Source: Bryobacteraceae bacterium (GTDB lineage Bacteria; Acidobacteriota; Terriglobia; Bryobacterales; Bryobacteraceae). Taken from it: DNA of 46,836 bases. This document shows, in pieces, positions 17,283 through 24,963 of the stretch. Under the pieces are notes generated by a model, which saw nothing but the letters and a program-made list of their open reading frames with translations, was not told the origin of the DNA and searched no databases. The translations under genes were made by a program, and so were the position numbers. The stretch is from positions 1 through 46,836 of the forward strand of contig JAICJH010000052.1 of assembly GCA_025928545.1 (NCBI GenBank), in the 5' to 3' direction. How positions within the stretch are numbered: position 1 is the stretch's first letter; each line of letters begins with the position of its first letter.

Positions 17283-17459
17283 TTGAAACACATACTACTT
17301 AACCTCTGGCGGGAAGAATCCGGCCAGGATCTGATCGAATACACGTTGTTGATGGCTTTCATTGCACTCGCGTCAGCAGCTATTTTCATCGGCGCCGGTG
17401 GCAGCCTGGCTTCCATCTGGAGCAGCACCAGCACGACGTTATCCGCCGCCGCCAGTTAA
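17283..17459 (+). CDS. Flp/Fap type IVb pilin precursor
   Basis: Predicted protein of 58 residues starting with TTG, with AGGAG 7 nt upstream (17271-17275). The short basic leader ends EESG; the prepilin peptidase site is Gly14|Gln15, followed by DLIEYTLL with Glu at +5 and Tyr at +6, the G/xxxxEY hallmark of Flp pilins. A hydrophobic helix (about 20-42) follows and the tail is Ser/Thr/Ala-rich. The mature pilin would be 44 residues. Flp pilins assemble into tight-adherence fibres by Tad machinery (TadA, RcpA, TadV). None of that machinery is in this window, so this is an orphan structural gene here. It is followed by a GC hairpin and preceded by the CRP-type site. Confidence 0.9.
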   Translation: MKHILLNLWREESGQDLIEYTLLMAFIALASAAIFIGAGGSLASIWSSTSTTLSAAAS

Positions 17460-17496
17460 CCCGATCGCATCGCCATCACTGTTTAAAAAGAGATTC

Positions 17497-17518
17497 GGGC
17501 GGCGGCTTGTCGCCGCCC
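17497..17518 (+). terminator. GC hairpin behind the pilin gene
   Basis: A perfect 8-bp stem (GGGCGGCG with CGCCGCCC, loop GCTTGT) lies 38 nt after the pilin stop. No U-run follows on the plus strand. On the minus strand it is followed by CTCTTTTT, so the canonical polarity is the opposite one, yet no minus-strand gene ends here. It could stabilise the 3' end of an abundant pilin mRNA. Confidence 0.45.
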
Positions 17519-17579
17519 AATATCCCCCGTCACAATCTTCCTTCGTCCCCGTGGTATTCTCCCCCAAAGGACTAACACC

Positions 17580-18491
17580 ATGGAACCGACAAAACCCAAA
17601 CTGCCAGCGGAAGCCATCCAGCTCTACAACCTGTTTATCCATGGTGAAATCAGCCGCCGCGACTTCATAGAAGGTATCCAGCGATTCGCTATCGGCGGTT
17701 TGGCCGTGGCCGCAATGATCGAAGCGCTGATGCCAAACTACGCTCTCGGCCAGCAAGTCTCACGGACCGACGACCGGATTAAAGCGACCTATGAAACGGT
17801 CCCATCGCCGCAAGGCAATGGCAGTATCAAAGGCTACCTTGTGCGCCCTGTCAGTGCTGACACGCGTTCGCAGACCGCATCGAAGCTGCCCGGCGTCATC
17901 GTCGTTCATGAAAACCGCGGGCTCAATCCCCACATTGAAGACATCGCCCGACGCTTCGCTTTGGCGAACTTCATGGCCTTCGCTCCCGATGGACTCACTT
18001 CAGTGGGCGGCTTTCCGGGCGACGACTATAAAGGTGGCCAGCTGTTTTCCAAAGTCGACGGGAAGAAAATGGCTGAAGATATGGTGGCTGCCGCAGTCTG
18101 GTTGAAAGCGCGGCCCGACTGCTCCGGCAAAATTGCCGCTACTGGTTTTTGTTATGGAGGCGGTGTCGCCAACACGCTGGCCGTTCGGTTGGGAGCGGAC
18201 CTCGCGGCCTCCGCACCGTTTTATGGAGCAGTGCCCCCGGATGCGGATATCGCGAAGATCAAAGCCGCCATCCTCGTTCATCACGGCGAACTCGACACTC
18301 GTCTGGCAGGCACATGGCCAGCGTACGACGCGGCGCTGAAAGCAGCCAACGTTCCGCACGAAGGCTACATCTATCCGGGAGCCGTTCACGGCTTCAACTG
18401 CGATGCCACGCCGGAACGTTACAACAAAGCCGCGGCGGATCTGGCCTGGCAGCGCACGATTGACTGGTTCAATAAATACGCGCGCGCCTGA
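17580..18491 (+). CDS. Dienelactone hydrolase family protein, exported
   Basis: Predicted protein of 303 residues. SRRDFIEGIQRFAIGG (25-40) resembles a TAT signal set behind a 24-residue tail, as in YghX-like members. The hydrolase triad is Cys191 (GFCYGGG), Asp239 (HGELDTR) and His270 (AVHGF); HENRGLNPHIEDIARR is the usual dienelactone hydrolase strand-helix. The enzyme opens lactones or cleaves activated esters; the natural substrate is not known for this subgroup. Its end overlaps the convergent MFS gene by 23 bp. Confidence 0.9.
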   Translation: MEPTKPKLPAEAIQLYNLFIHGEISRRDFIEGIQRFAIGGLAVAAMIEALMPNYALGQQVSRTDDRIKATYETVPSPQGNGSIKGYLVRPVSADTRSQTASKLPGVIVVHENRGLNPHIEDIARRFALANFMAFAPDGLTSVGGFPGDDYKGGQLFSKVDGKKMAEDMVAAAVWLKARPDCSGKIAATGFCYGGGVANTLAVRLGADLAASAPFYGAVPPDADIAKIKAAILVHHGELDTRLAGTWPAYDAALKAANVPHEGYIYPGAVHGFNCDATPERYNKAAADLAWQRTIDWFNKYARA

Positions 18492-19692
18492 AGGGCCGCA
18501 GGCCTGGAGCCAGGCCGAACAATGCCAGCGCGCCGGCCATCGGCATCAGCGCTGCCAGCAAAAATGCGGGCGCGTACGAATAGTGGTCCACCACATAACC
18601 GGTCAGCAGTGGAAACAGGATCCCGCCCAAGCCGCCGGCAACTCCCGTCATTCCGGTCACACGGCCAATCGCCGATTCCGGAAACATATCGCCGATCGCC
18701 GCGAACATGCTGGCCGAAAGGAATGTGTGGCCAAACATGACGATGGAAATCACCGCCAGCGCCAGCGGAATAGATGGTGCAGCCACAACAATGAGGCTGC
18801 CCAGGCAAAGGACGGCTCCGGTCAGCATGCTGAGTCCGCGCGCTTTCGGTACCGCCATGCCTCGCCGCAGCAGACTGTCGGCCGTCCAGCCGCCAGTCAA
18901 ACTCCCGGCATCGCCCGCCAGATACGGCAGCCAGGCGAGTGCGCCGACGGCAACCAGCGACATTCCGCGCGCCGTGACCAGGTAATCCGGCAACCAGTAC
19001 CAATAAAACTGAATCACCGGGCCCACCAGGAAACGGCAGAGCATCAATGCCCACGTCTGTCTGGATCGCAGCAGTTCCCGTGTTGATGGAATTGCCTGCC
19101 GATCGACGTTTTCCGGCGCGCGCTCTTCCTCTACGGAAGCGCGGTAAAACAATCGCCAGCCGATCGCCCACACGATACCGAGCGTCGCCGGCAGGAGAAA
19201 TGCCATCCGCCAGCCGAAGAAGTGACTGATGGCTACGATCAGTGGCGGTGCGATCATCGATCCGATCATCGTGCCGCCGTTCACCATTCCGACCGCGAAC
19301 GTTCGTTCGTCTTTCGGGAACCAGCGGGTGATCACTTTGATGGAGCCGGAAAAAGTGGCGGTCTCGCCGGTGCCCATCCAGAAACGAAACAGCGCGAAAC
19401 TACGCACGGACGAACCCACTGAGTGTGCCGCCGTTGCGAGCGACCACCAGGTAACCGCGAAAGCCAGGCCGAAGCGAGTGCCAAGACGATCCATCAGCAT
19501 TCCCATCGGGAACTCCGCGGCCATCATGCCGAACTGGAAAGCGGCGACGATTCTGCCGTAGTCGGTGTTCGTCAGGTGAAACAGGGTCTTCAGATGCGGG
19601 GCGAGAACGGAGAGGGTTTGACGGTCGATGAAGTTGATGATGCTGAGCGCGAGGAGAAATCCCAGCAGTGTCCAGCGCCAGCGTTTAGTCAT
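18469..19692 (-). CDS. MFS transporter, anion:cation symporter type
   Basis: Predicted inner-membrane protein of 407 residues with about 12 membrane helices. INFIDRQTLSVLAPHL in helix 1 and the MDRLGTRFG loop between helices 2 and 3 are typical of the ACS family (hexuronate, galactonate and phthalate carriers). The substrate is likely an organic anion or sugar acid. Its start overlaps the end of the upstream MFS gene by 8 bp, so the two are translationally coupled. Confidence 0.9.
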   Translation of the reverse strand: MTKRWRWTLLGFLLALSIINFIDRQTLSVLAPHLKTLFHLTNTDYGRIVAAFQFGMMAAEFPMGMLMDRLGTRFGLAFAVTWWSLATAAHSVGSSVRSFALFRFWMGTGETATFSGSIKVITRWFPKDERTFAVGMVNGGTMIGSMIAPPLIVAISHFFGWRMAFLLPATLGIVWAIGWRLFYRASVEEERAPENVDRQAIPSTRELLRSRQTWALMLCRFLVGPVIQFYWYWLPDYLVTARGMSLVAVGALAWLPYLAGDAGSLTGGWTADSLLRRGMAVPKARGLSMLTGAVLCLGSLIVVAAPSIPLALAVISIVMFGHTFLSASMFAAIGDMFPESAIGRVTGMTGVAGGLGGILFPLLTGYVVDHYSYAPAFLLAALMPMAGALALFGLAPGLRPFRRARIY

Positions 19693-20848
19693 TTGCGCAT
19701 TCTACCGTGGCGTCGATCTGTCGGGACTCAACGGGCAATACATACCAGCCGGCGATGGCAGAAGCGACGAGCGCGGCCGCAGCCATCCAGAACGTTGCCG
19801 GATAGCCGTACGCTGTTGCGACGCCACCTGCTGCGAACGACCCGAGTCCGATAAACAAATCGCAAAACGCAGTAAGGATGCCGACGGAGTAGCCGCGTTC
19901 GTGGTTCGGCGAACGACGCATCACTGTTGAAGCGATGGAAGAAAAAGGAAACGAGAGCCCGAAGCCGAGCAGCGCCGCGCCGGCTACAGCAATCGGTGGG
20001 CGCGGGCCCGAAGCGAGCACCAGCAGTCCCGCGGTCATGGCAGCCAACCCGAAGTTGAGTGTCACGCGGGGATGCACCCGATCGGGCAAGCCTCCCAGAA
20101 ACAGTCTCGCGCACAGCATGGCTCCCGCATAGGCCGTAAATGCGGCGCGCCCCGAGTTGCCGTATCGCGCGAGATGCAGCACCAGGAATCCGGTGATCAC
20201 CGGATAGTGGACATTCACAAGTCCGATGGCGAGCCCCGGCAGCAGCAGAGATCGAGAGGGCCAGCGCAGGGAGCCGCCATCTTTGTGCGGAACGAAATCT
20301 TCCGGCACGCGCGTCAGCATCAGAAATCCGACTGCGCCCGCAGCCATCTGGAAAGCGGCGGCGTGTTCGAAAGTGCCGAGCCAGCTTCCGACGACGGGTC
20401 CGGCAGAGAGTCCGCCCCAGATGCCTGTGCTCAGATAGGCGAGCGCCTGGGCACTGCGTTCGATTCCGGCGAGTTCCACCGCCCATGCGGCGGCGCCGGT
20501 GTAGAGACAGGCTTCGCCGAGGCCCTGAAAACAGCGGCCAACCCAGATGCCGGTGAGTCCCCAGGGTAACAGGTAGACGCCTCCGGCGATGGTGCAACTG
20601 GCGAGGCCGGCGAGGAATGCGACTTTGCGGCCGCGTCCATCGGCCACCGGTCCGGAGACGAGGCGGCCCAACAGCGCGACCACGGAATAGATACCGATGA
20701 CGAAACCGACGGTGTGATCGGAGCCGCCGAGATCGTGGCGAACGTGAGGGGCGAGCGCGGGAAGCACAGCGCCCATGCCGACAAAGCCGAGAAATGTGGC
20801 GCCGATTAACGACCAAAAACGGGGACTGAACTCGTTCGGTGAAGCCAC
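19685..20848 (-). CDS. MFS transporter
   Basis: Predicted inner-membrane protein of 387 residues starting with GTG, with about 12 membrane helices. The A-like loop GRLVSGPVADGRGRKV between helices 2 and 3 is clear. It lacks the helix-1 FxDRQ motif of the ACS neighbours and looks more like sugar-efflux or drug-type carriers. It is the first gene of a two-carrier operon. A poly-A stretch on the plus strand at about 20869-20875 lies just upstream, at the end of the spacer behind the Abhydrolase_10 gene. Confidence 0.87.
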   Translation of the reverse strand: MASPNEFSPRFWSLIGATFLGFVGMGAVLPALAPHVRHDLGGSDHTVGFVIGIYSVVALLGRLVSGPVADGRGRKVAFLAGLASCTIAGGVYLLPWGLTGIWVGRCFQGLGEACLYTGAAAWAVELAGIERSAQALAYLSTGIWGGLSAGPVVGSWLGTFEHAAAFQMAAGAVGFLMLTRVPEDFVPHKDGGSLRWPSRSLLLPGLAIGLVNVHYPVITGFLVLHLARYGNSGRAAFTAYAGAMLCARLFLGGLPDRVHPRVTLNFGLAAMTAGLLVLASGPRPPIAVAGAALLGFGLSFPFSSIASTVMRRSPNHERGYSVGILTAFCDLFIGLGSFAAGGVATAYGYPATFWMAAAALVASAIAGWYVLPVESRQIDATVECAND

Positions 20849-20945
20849 TCATAATACTGTAGCGTGCAGAAAAAAGGATCGTGGTGGGCGTTATCGTCCG
20901 CTCCAAAACAGGCACCCTCCACAGATTCGCAATCCGCGGCCAATA

Positions 20946-22322
20946 TTACGGAATGGAAGCGGCCTTCGCCTCTTCATTGAACACCGCGGCATCGGCGGGC
21001 AACAGAAGGTGCTTGCGCACGAGGGCAGCAGTGCTGGCGCTGACCTTTTTGACATAGTCCGCATGGGTCGGATAAAGCGCCTTCACCTTGTCTTTGTCGA
21101 CAGGTTGCGTCCAGCCGATCATGTCGCAGCGCGCCGCGACTTCGTCGCTCACTTTGCCCTGACCTCCAGCAACCGCCTGTCCGGGAACTTCGACGATGGT
21201 TGTGTAGCTTCCCCAGGTCGAATGATAGGTGGCGATGGGAACATCAAGATAGGTAGTGCGAAATCCGCCCAGCGCGTTGCCGTAAGCGTCGCGTTTTATT
21301 TCCCGCCCATCGGGGCTGGTTTCAATATGCGGTACGTGCGGCGGGGCCACGCCCTTGTCGAGCCAGGTAATCAGATTGTCCAAACTCGCGGCATAGACTG
21401 CATCGACGGGAAAATCCGTCAGAGTATGCCCGCTGCAACCCCTCGGCCCTTCCTCGCGCGCGGTGCCGTTGCGGGTGACGATGTGCGGCATCGCCGGCAC
21501 TTCATAAAGCCGATAAAGAGGCCCGTCGTCCCGGCGGTAAGTGACATGATCGGCGCCCCGCTCGAACATGACAATCAATTCGCGTTCCCCCTGTAATTCG
21601 AGCACGGGCACGTCCAGGTCGGGCAACGGTGTCTTGTAGGAGGGCACTGCGCTTTGAGCCGGGAAATAGGCATCGTAAACGCTTTTTGTCCCCGGCTTCG
21701 AATGCTCAAAGGCGATATAAGCCCGCACCACGCCGCCGGTCTGCGACATGCCGCCCAGAATGACACGCCGCGGCTTGATGCCGGGAAGCCCGCCGCTCTT
21801 GATGAGAGCGCCTATCTGTCCCAGGACTTCCATTTCGGTGGTCTCGCCCTTCGGAGTGTTGGCATAAGAACGAGCGCCTTTGCCGGGAAGTGACAAGCTC
21901 GCATAGCGCGCCGGATTGACCGGTTTGATCAGGGTTTCAACGATCATCGGGTTGCCGGCGACAGCGACGTTCACGATGCCGGTTCTTGCTTCATAGTCGC
22001 TGATCTTGCTGTAAAGCGTCCAGCTGCCGTTGGGATGCCATGGCTCGACCACTACAATGCCGGATTGCGCAGCCGGCGCTTTCGGCAGCCGCACATGAAT
22101 CAATGTTTTGTAGGAACCACCGGCGATTTCGCAGGAGATGAAGAACTCCTCCTCCACGACATTGGCGGGAACCCGGCTGCGGGCATCGATCTGGGATCGG
22201 TCCGTGAACGGGACTGGTCCTTCCACTTTGGGGATACAGGGGGCTGCGGCAACTGTGGGCACGATCCCGATTGCAAAAGCCGCAATCATCAACCCGCTGA
22301 ACACAACGTTCGAACCTTTCAT
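20946..22322 (-). CDS. Secreted alpha/beta hydrolase (Abhydrolase_10-like)
   Basis: Predicted protein of 458 residues. The signal peptide (1-27) ends TVAAAP. The pattern VVVEPWHPNGSW, LGGMSQTGG with nucleophile Ser193, VLELQGERE and MPHI matches the alpha/beta hydrolase domain family seen in many Acidobacteria and Sphingomonads. Reaction unknown, presumably ester hydrolysis. The start MKGSNVV is chosen because GGAGG lies 5 nt upstream; an ATG 12 codons earlier lacks this. Confidence 0.82.
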   Translation of the reverse strand: MKGSNVVFSGLMIAAFAIGIVPTVAAAPCIPKVEGPVPFTDRSQIDARSRVPANVVEEEFFISCEIAGGSYKTLIHVRLPKAPAAQSGIVVVEPWHPNGSWTLYSKISDYEARTGIVNVAVAGNPMIVETLIKPVNPARYASLSLPGKGARSYANTPKGETTEMEVLGQIGALIKSGGLPGIKPRRVILGGMSQTGGVVRAYIAFEHSKPGTKSVYDAYFPAQSAVPSYKTPLPDLDVPVLELQGERELIVMFERGADHVTYRRDDGPLYRLYEVPAMPHIVTRNGTAREEGPRGCSGHTLTDFPVDAVYAASLDNLITWLDKGVAPPHVPHIETSPDGREIKRDAYGNALGGFRTTYLDVPIATYHSTWGSYTTIVEVPGQAVAGGQGKVSDEVAARCDMIGWTQPVDKDKVKALYPTHADYVKKVSASTAALVRKHLLLPADAAVFNEEAKAASIP

Positions 22323-22554
22323 CGGAACCTCCACAATCTTTGATTTCAGGCAGCCCAACGCTTGTCCTGACGTCCAGTCCAGCGGTCAAGCTGAACTCTG
22401 CTGGGTCACTTTATCATAAGGAAAGTGCAGCATGCGAACAATCGGATGGATGCCGATTCGAGCTGAAGCATTTCGCGACCAGATTCAATAGATGCGGACC
22501 AGGTCCATGGCCTCCTGGGCATAACGGACAGCACCTCGACGCGGGGACGTGGTC

Positions 22555-22560
22555 TAGAAT
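22555..22560 (+). promoter_or_regulatory. Candidate -10 box for tRNA-Pro
   Basis: TAGAAT sits 18 nt before the first base of the tRNA, a suitable distance for a tRNA promoter with a short leader. No good -35 hexamer is visible, so this is weak. Confidence 0.3.
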
Positions 22561-22578
22561 TGAAAGAGCAGTAATTGT

Positions 22579-22655
22579 CGGGGCGTAGCGCAGCCTGGTA
22601 GCGCACCTGCCTTGGGCGCAGGGGGTCGTGAGTTCGAATCTCGCCGCCCCGACCA
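22579..22655 (+). tRNA. tRNA-Pro (anticodon UGG)
   Basis: The cloverleaf is complete: acceptor CGGGGCG pairs with CGCCCCG; D stem GCGC/GCGC; anticodon stem CCTGC/GCAGG with loop CTTGGGC, so positions 34-36 read TGG; five-base variable region; T stem GTGAG/CTCGC with loop TTCGAAT. CCA is encoded (22653-22655). It reads CCA and, by wobble, other proline codons. No integrase gene or duplicated 3' end suggests use as an attachment site. Confidence 0.97.
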
Positions 22656-22683
22656 AAACTTCAAAGATCTAAGTCAAAGACGT

Positions 22684-22713
22684 TGGCTCGGCTCTACACG
22701 GCTCGGCTCTACA
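22684..22713. repeat. 15-bp tandem duplication
   Basis: GGCTCGGCTCTACA occurs twice in a row (22685-22698 and 22700-22713) with period 15, between the tRNA and the structured leader of the next gene. It probably reflects a slippage event. Confidence 0.7.
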
Positions 22714-22733
22714 ATTGGCTTCATGCTAACGTA

Positions 22734-22760
22734 GGAACCCACTCCTTTCGAAAGGGTTCC
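22734..22760 (+). promoter_or_regulatory. Structured ribosome-binding site
   Basis: GGAACCC (22734-22740) is the exact complement of GGGTTCC (22754-22760), which touches the ATG at 22761. Inside lies the 12-bp palindrome CCTTTCGAAAGG (22744-22755). The Shine-Dalgarno bases GAAAGGG fall in both possible stems, so either fold hides the ribosome site. This could be a translational switch or, at DNA level, an operator. Confidence 0.5.
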
Positions 22761-23645
22761 ATGCGTTTCAATCTCATCCTGTTCGCGGTTGCCACGCTCG
22801 CATTACAGGCAACTGCCGTCGCTCAGACGCCATCCACCAGACTCGCCGCAAAGTACGGGTCGAATGCCTCCGTCGGAAAGACGTTCACTCACGATGGTGT
22901 GAAGCTCTACTATGAGATCTACGGAACAGGCGAGCCTCTTTTGGTCGTCCACGGCAATGCCGGCAGCATCGCCGACATGAGAGAGCAAATCGCCTTCTTC
23001 CGCAAGCACTACCAGGTGATCGCGATGGACAGCCGCGATCAGGGCAAGTCCGGCGATAGTACCGGCGCGATCACTTATGAGAAAATCGCCGACGACCTTG
23101 CCGCCCTCTTCGACCATTTGAAGGTCCGGCCGGCCAACGTGATCGGCTGGAGCGATGGCGGGAATGAAGCGTTGCTGCTTGCAATCCGGCATCCCGAAAA
23201 GGTGAACAAGATCGCCATCACCGGGACGGTCCTCGCTCCACAGGGCGCCTATCAGGAAATCATCGATTTAGTGAAGTCGTCGATCGCCGATATGCCGGCC
23301 GCTCAAAAGGAAACTCCGGCCGGCAAACGCGAGTTGAGGCTTTCACAAATGCTGCTTGACGAGCCGCACATCGATGCCAGTTCGCTCGAAGCCGTGCAGA
23401 CTCCGGCGCTCGTGATGGCCGGGGATCGCGACCTGATCCGCGATGAGCACACGCTCGAAATCTTCCATCACCTACCGAACAGCCAGTTGTGTATTTTCCC
23501 GAATGCAACCCACATGATCCCGTACGACAATCCCGCGATCTTCAACTCCACCGTGGAACAATTCTTCAGAACGCCATTCGCGAAGAAAGATCGGATCAAG
23601 GATGCAATGAAGACGATTGAAGTCATGCGCGGCCCAGCGAAGTAG
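22761..23645 (+). CDS. Secreted alpha/beta hydrolase
   Basis: Predicted protein of 294 residues with a signal peptide (1-21, ending AVAQ). Classic alpha/beta hydrolase features: oxyanion segment VVHGNAGS, DSRDQGKSGDS, nucleophile Ser131 in GWSDGG, acid Asp224 in GDRD and base His251 in ATHMIPYD. Similar proteins include proline iminopeptidase-like and lactonase-like hydrolases; the substrate is open. The start with MRFNLIL is chosen because GAAAGG precedes it; the in-frame codons upstream cross the tandem duplication. Translation may be limited by the hairpin over its ribosome site. Confidence 0.88.
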   Translation: MRFNLILFAVATLALQATAVAQTPSTRLAAKYGSNASVGKTFTHDGVKLYYEIYGTGEPLLVVHGNAGSIADMREQIAFFRKHYQVIAMDSRDQGKSGDSTGAITYEKIADDLAALFDHLKVRPANVIGWSDGGNEALLLAIRHPEKVNKIAITGTVLAPQGAYQEIIDLVKSSIADMPAAQKETPAGKRELRLSQMLLDEPHIDASSLEAVQTPALVMAGDRDLIRDEHTLEIFHHLPNSQLCIFPNATHMIPYDNPAIFNSTVEQFFRTPFAKKDRIKDAMKTIEVMRGPAK

Positions 23646-23662
23646 GAACGCAGAAAGCTCAG

Positions 23663-24952
23663 CTATTCGGCGGGCAGTTCGAAATTCCGAATCATCTCAA
23701 TTCTGCCCATCAGCGACATCCCCACCAGGAGAGCGACGGGCATGAGCATGCTGACGCCTGTAAAGACCAGAGAATAACTGTGCGTCGCATCGAGCGTTCG
23801 ACCGACCGCCCACGTGCTGACCACCGAGCCTAGTGTGGAACCAGTCCCCGCAATTCCGTAGACAGATGCCACCGCTCTCGGCGGAAAGAATTCTCCTGCG
23901 AGGCTGTGCACAGAAAGCGACCAGAAGGTCCAGAAGAATATGGCGGCCGAGATGAACGCCATCGTGGCAAAAAGAGAGTGGGGTTGCGAGGCCAGTATCC
24001 CGATTGGCGACATGATGGTCGCGAAGACCATGCACGTCTTGCGAGTACGGTTCACACTCCATCCGACTCGCTGGAGATAGAGCGCCAGATATCCGACCCC
24101 GACGTTCGCGATGCCGGAAACAAGGAACGGTATTCCCGCAACTGCGCCGATTCCCGCGAGGTTCAGTCCGCGTTCGCGCGCCAGAAACGCAGGAATCCAG
24201 AAGACGAAGAACCACCACAGCGGATCCGCCAGAAAGCGGCAGAAGAAGATTGCCCAGGTCTGCCGATATCGAAGGAGGCGAATCCATGGAACGCGAGGGC
24301 TGGCGGCGGATTTCCGTTCGGACGCAGCCATTTCCGGATGTGCTCGCTGGAAGAGGAGAAACGCAGCCACCCAGGCAAACCCAAGCAGGCCCGTTACGAT
24401 AAACGCGGCGCGCCACCCGGCTTGTAACGTGATCCATGCCACCAGCGGCGGGGCCAACATGGCGCCGGCGCTCGAACCTGCGTTGCAGATACCGAGGGCC
24501 AGCGTGCGTGCATCCTTCGGAACCCACTTGGCAACGGCTTTCGCGAAGGCAGGCCACGCGCTTGATTCGGCGGCGCCGAGCATGCCGCGGAAGACACTAA
24601 GGCTCACAGCCCCGCGCGCGAACGCGTGGAGCATGTCCACTATTGACCAGCAAATCACCGATGCGGTCAAGCCGCGCCCAACGCCGAAGCGGTCCAGCGC
24701 CCAGCCCGATGCGCTGTAGCCTATCGCGTAAACAGTGAGGAACGTATTCAGGATTCCCGCGTACTGGCTGTTGCTGAGATGGAACTCCGCACTGAGCGTG
24801 GGAGCAAGAACGGACAGTACCTGGCGGTCGATGAAGTTGACGGTGGTCTCCCCGAGGAGCAGGGCGATCAGGATGGCGAGTGCTGCGCGGGTGAAGACAA
24901 TCTCGGAGTCAGAGACAGCCGACTGCGTCGCGACTTCTTCGCTGTGGAACAT
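23663..24952 (-). CDS. MFS transporter, anion:cation symporter type
   Basis: Predicted inner-membrane protein of 429 residues with about 12 membrane helices after a 20-residue polar tail. VNFIDRQVLSVLAPTL in helix 1 and LDRFGVGRG in the 2-3 loop place it in the ACS family with the carrier at 18469-19692, from which it differs widely in sequence. It probably imports a sugar acid or aromatic acid. It begins 11 nt after the stop of the aroK-aroB fusion, so the two are likely cotranscribed; quinate or shikimate would be a natural but unproven substrate. Confidence 0.9.
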   Translation of the reverse strand: MFHSEEVATQSAVSDSEIVFTRAALAILIALLLGETTVNFIDRQVLSVLAPTLSAEFHLSNSQYAGILNTFLTVYAIGYSASGWALDRFGVGRGLTASVICWSIVDMLHAFARGAVSLSVFRGMLGAAESSAWPAFAKAVAKWVPKDARTLALGICNAGSSAGAMLAPPLVAWITLQAGWRAAFIVTGLLGFAWVAAFLLFQRAHPEMAASERKSAASPRVPWIRLLRYRQTWAIFFCRFLADPLWWFFVFWIPAFLARERGLNLAGIGAVAGIPFLVSGIANVGVGYLALYLQRVGWSVNRTRKTCMVFATIMSPIGILASQPHSLFATMAFISAAIFFWTFWSLSVHSLAGEFFPPRAVASVYGIAGTGSTLGSVVSTWAVGRTLDATHSYSLVFTGVSMLMPVALLVGMSLMGRIEMIRNFELPAE

Positions 24953-24963
24953 TTGGCTGGGCG

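Noticed and set aside
22579..22713. Integration site at tRNA-Pro
   Set aside because: No integrase and no repeat of the tRNA 3' end; the nearby 15-bp tandem copy is unrelated to the tRNA sequence.
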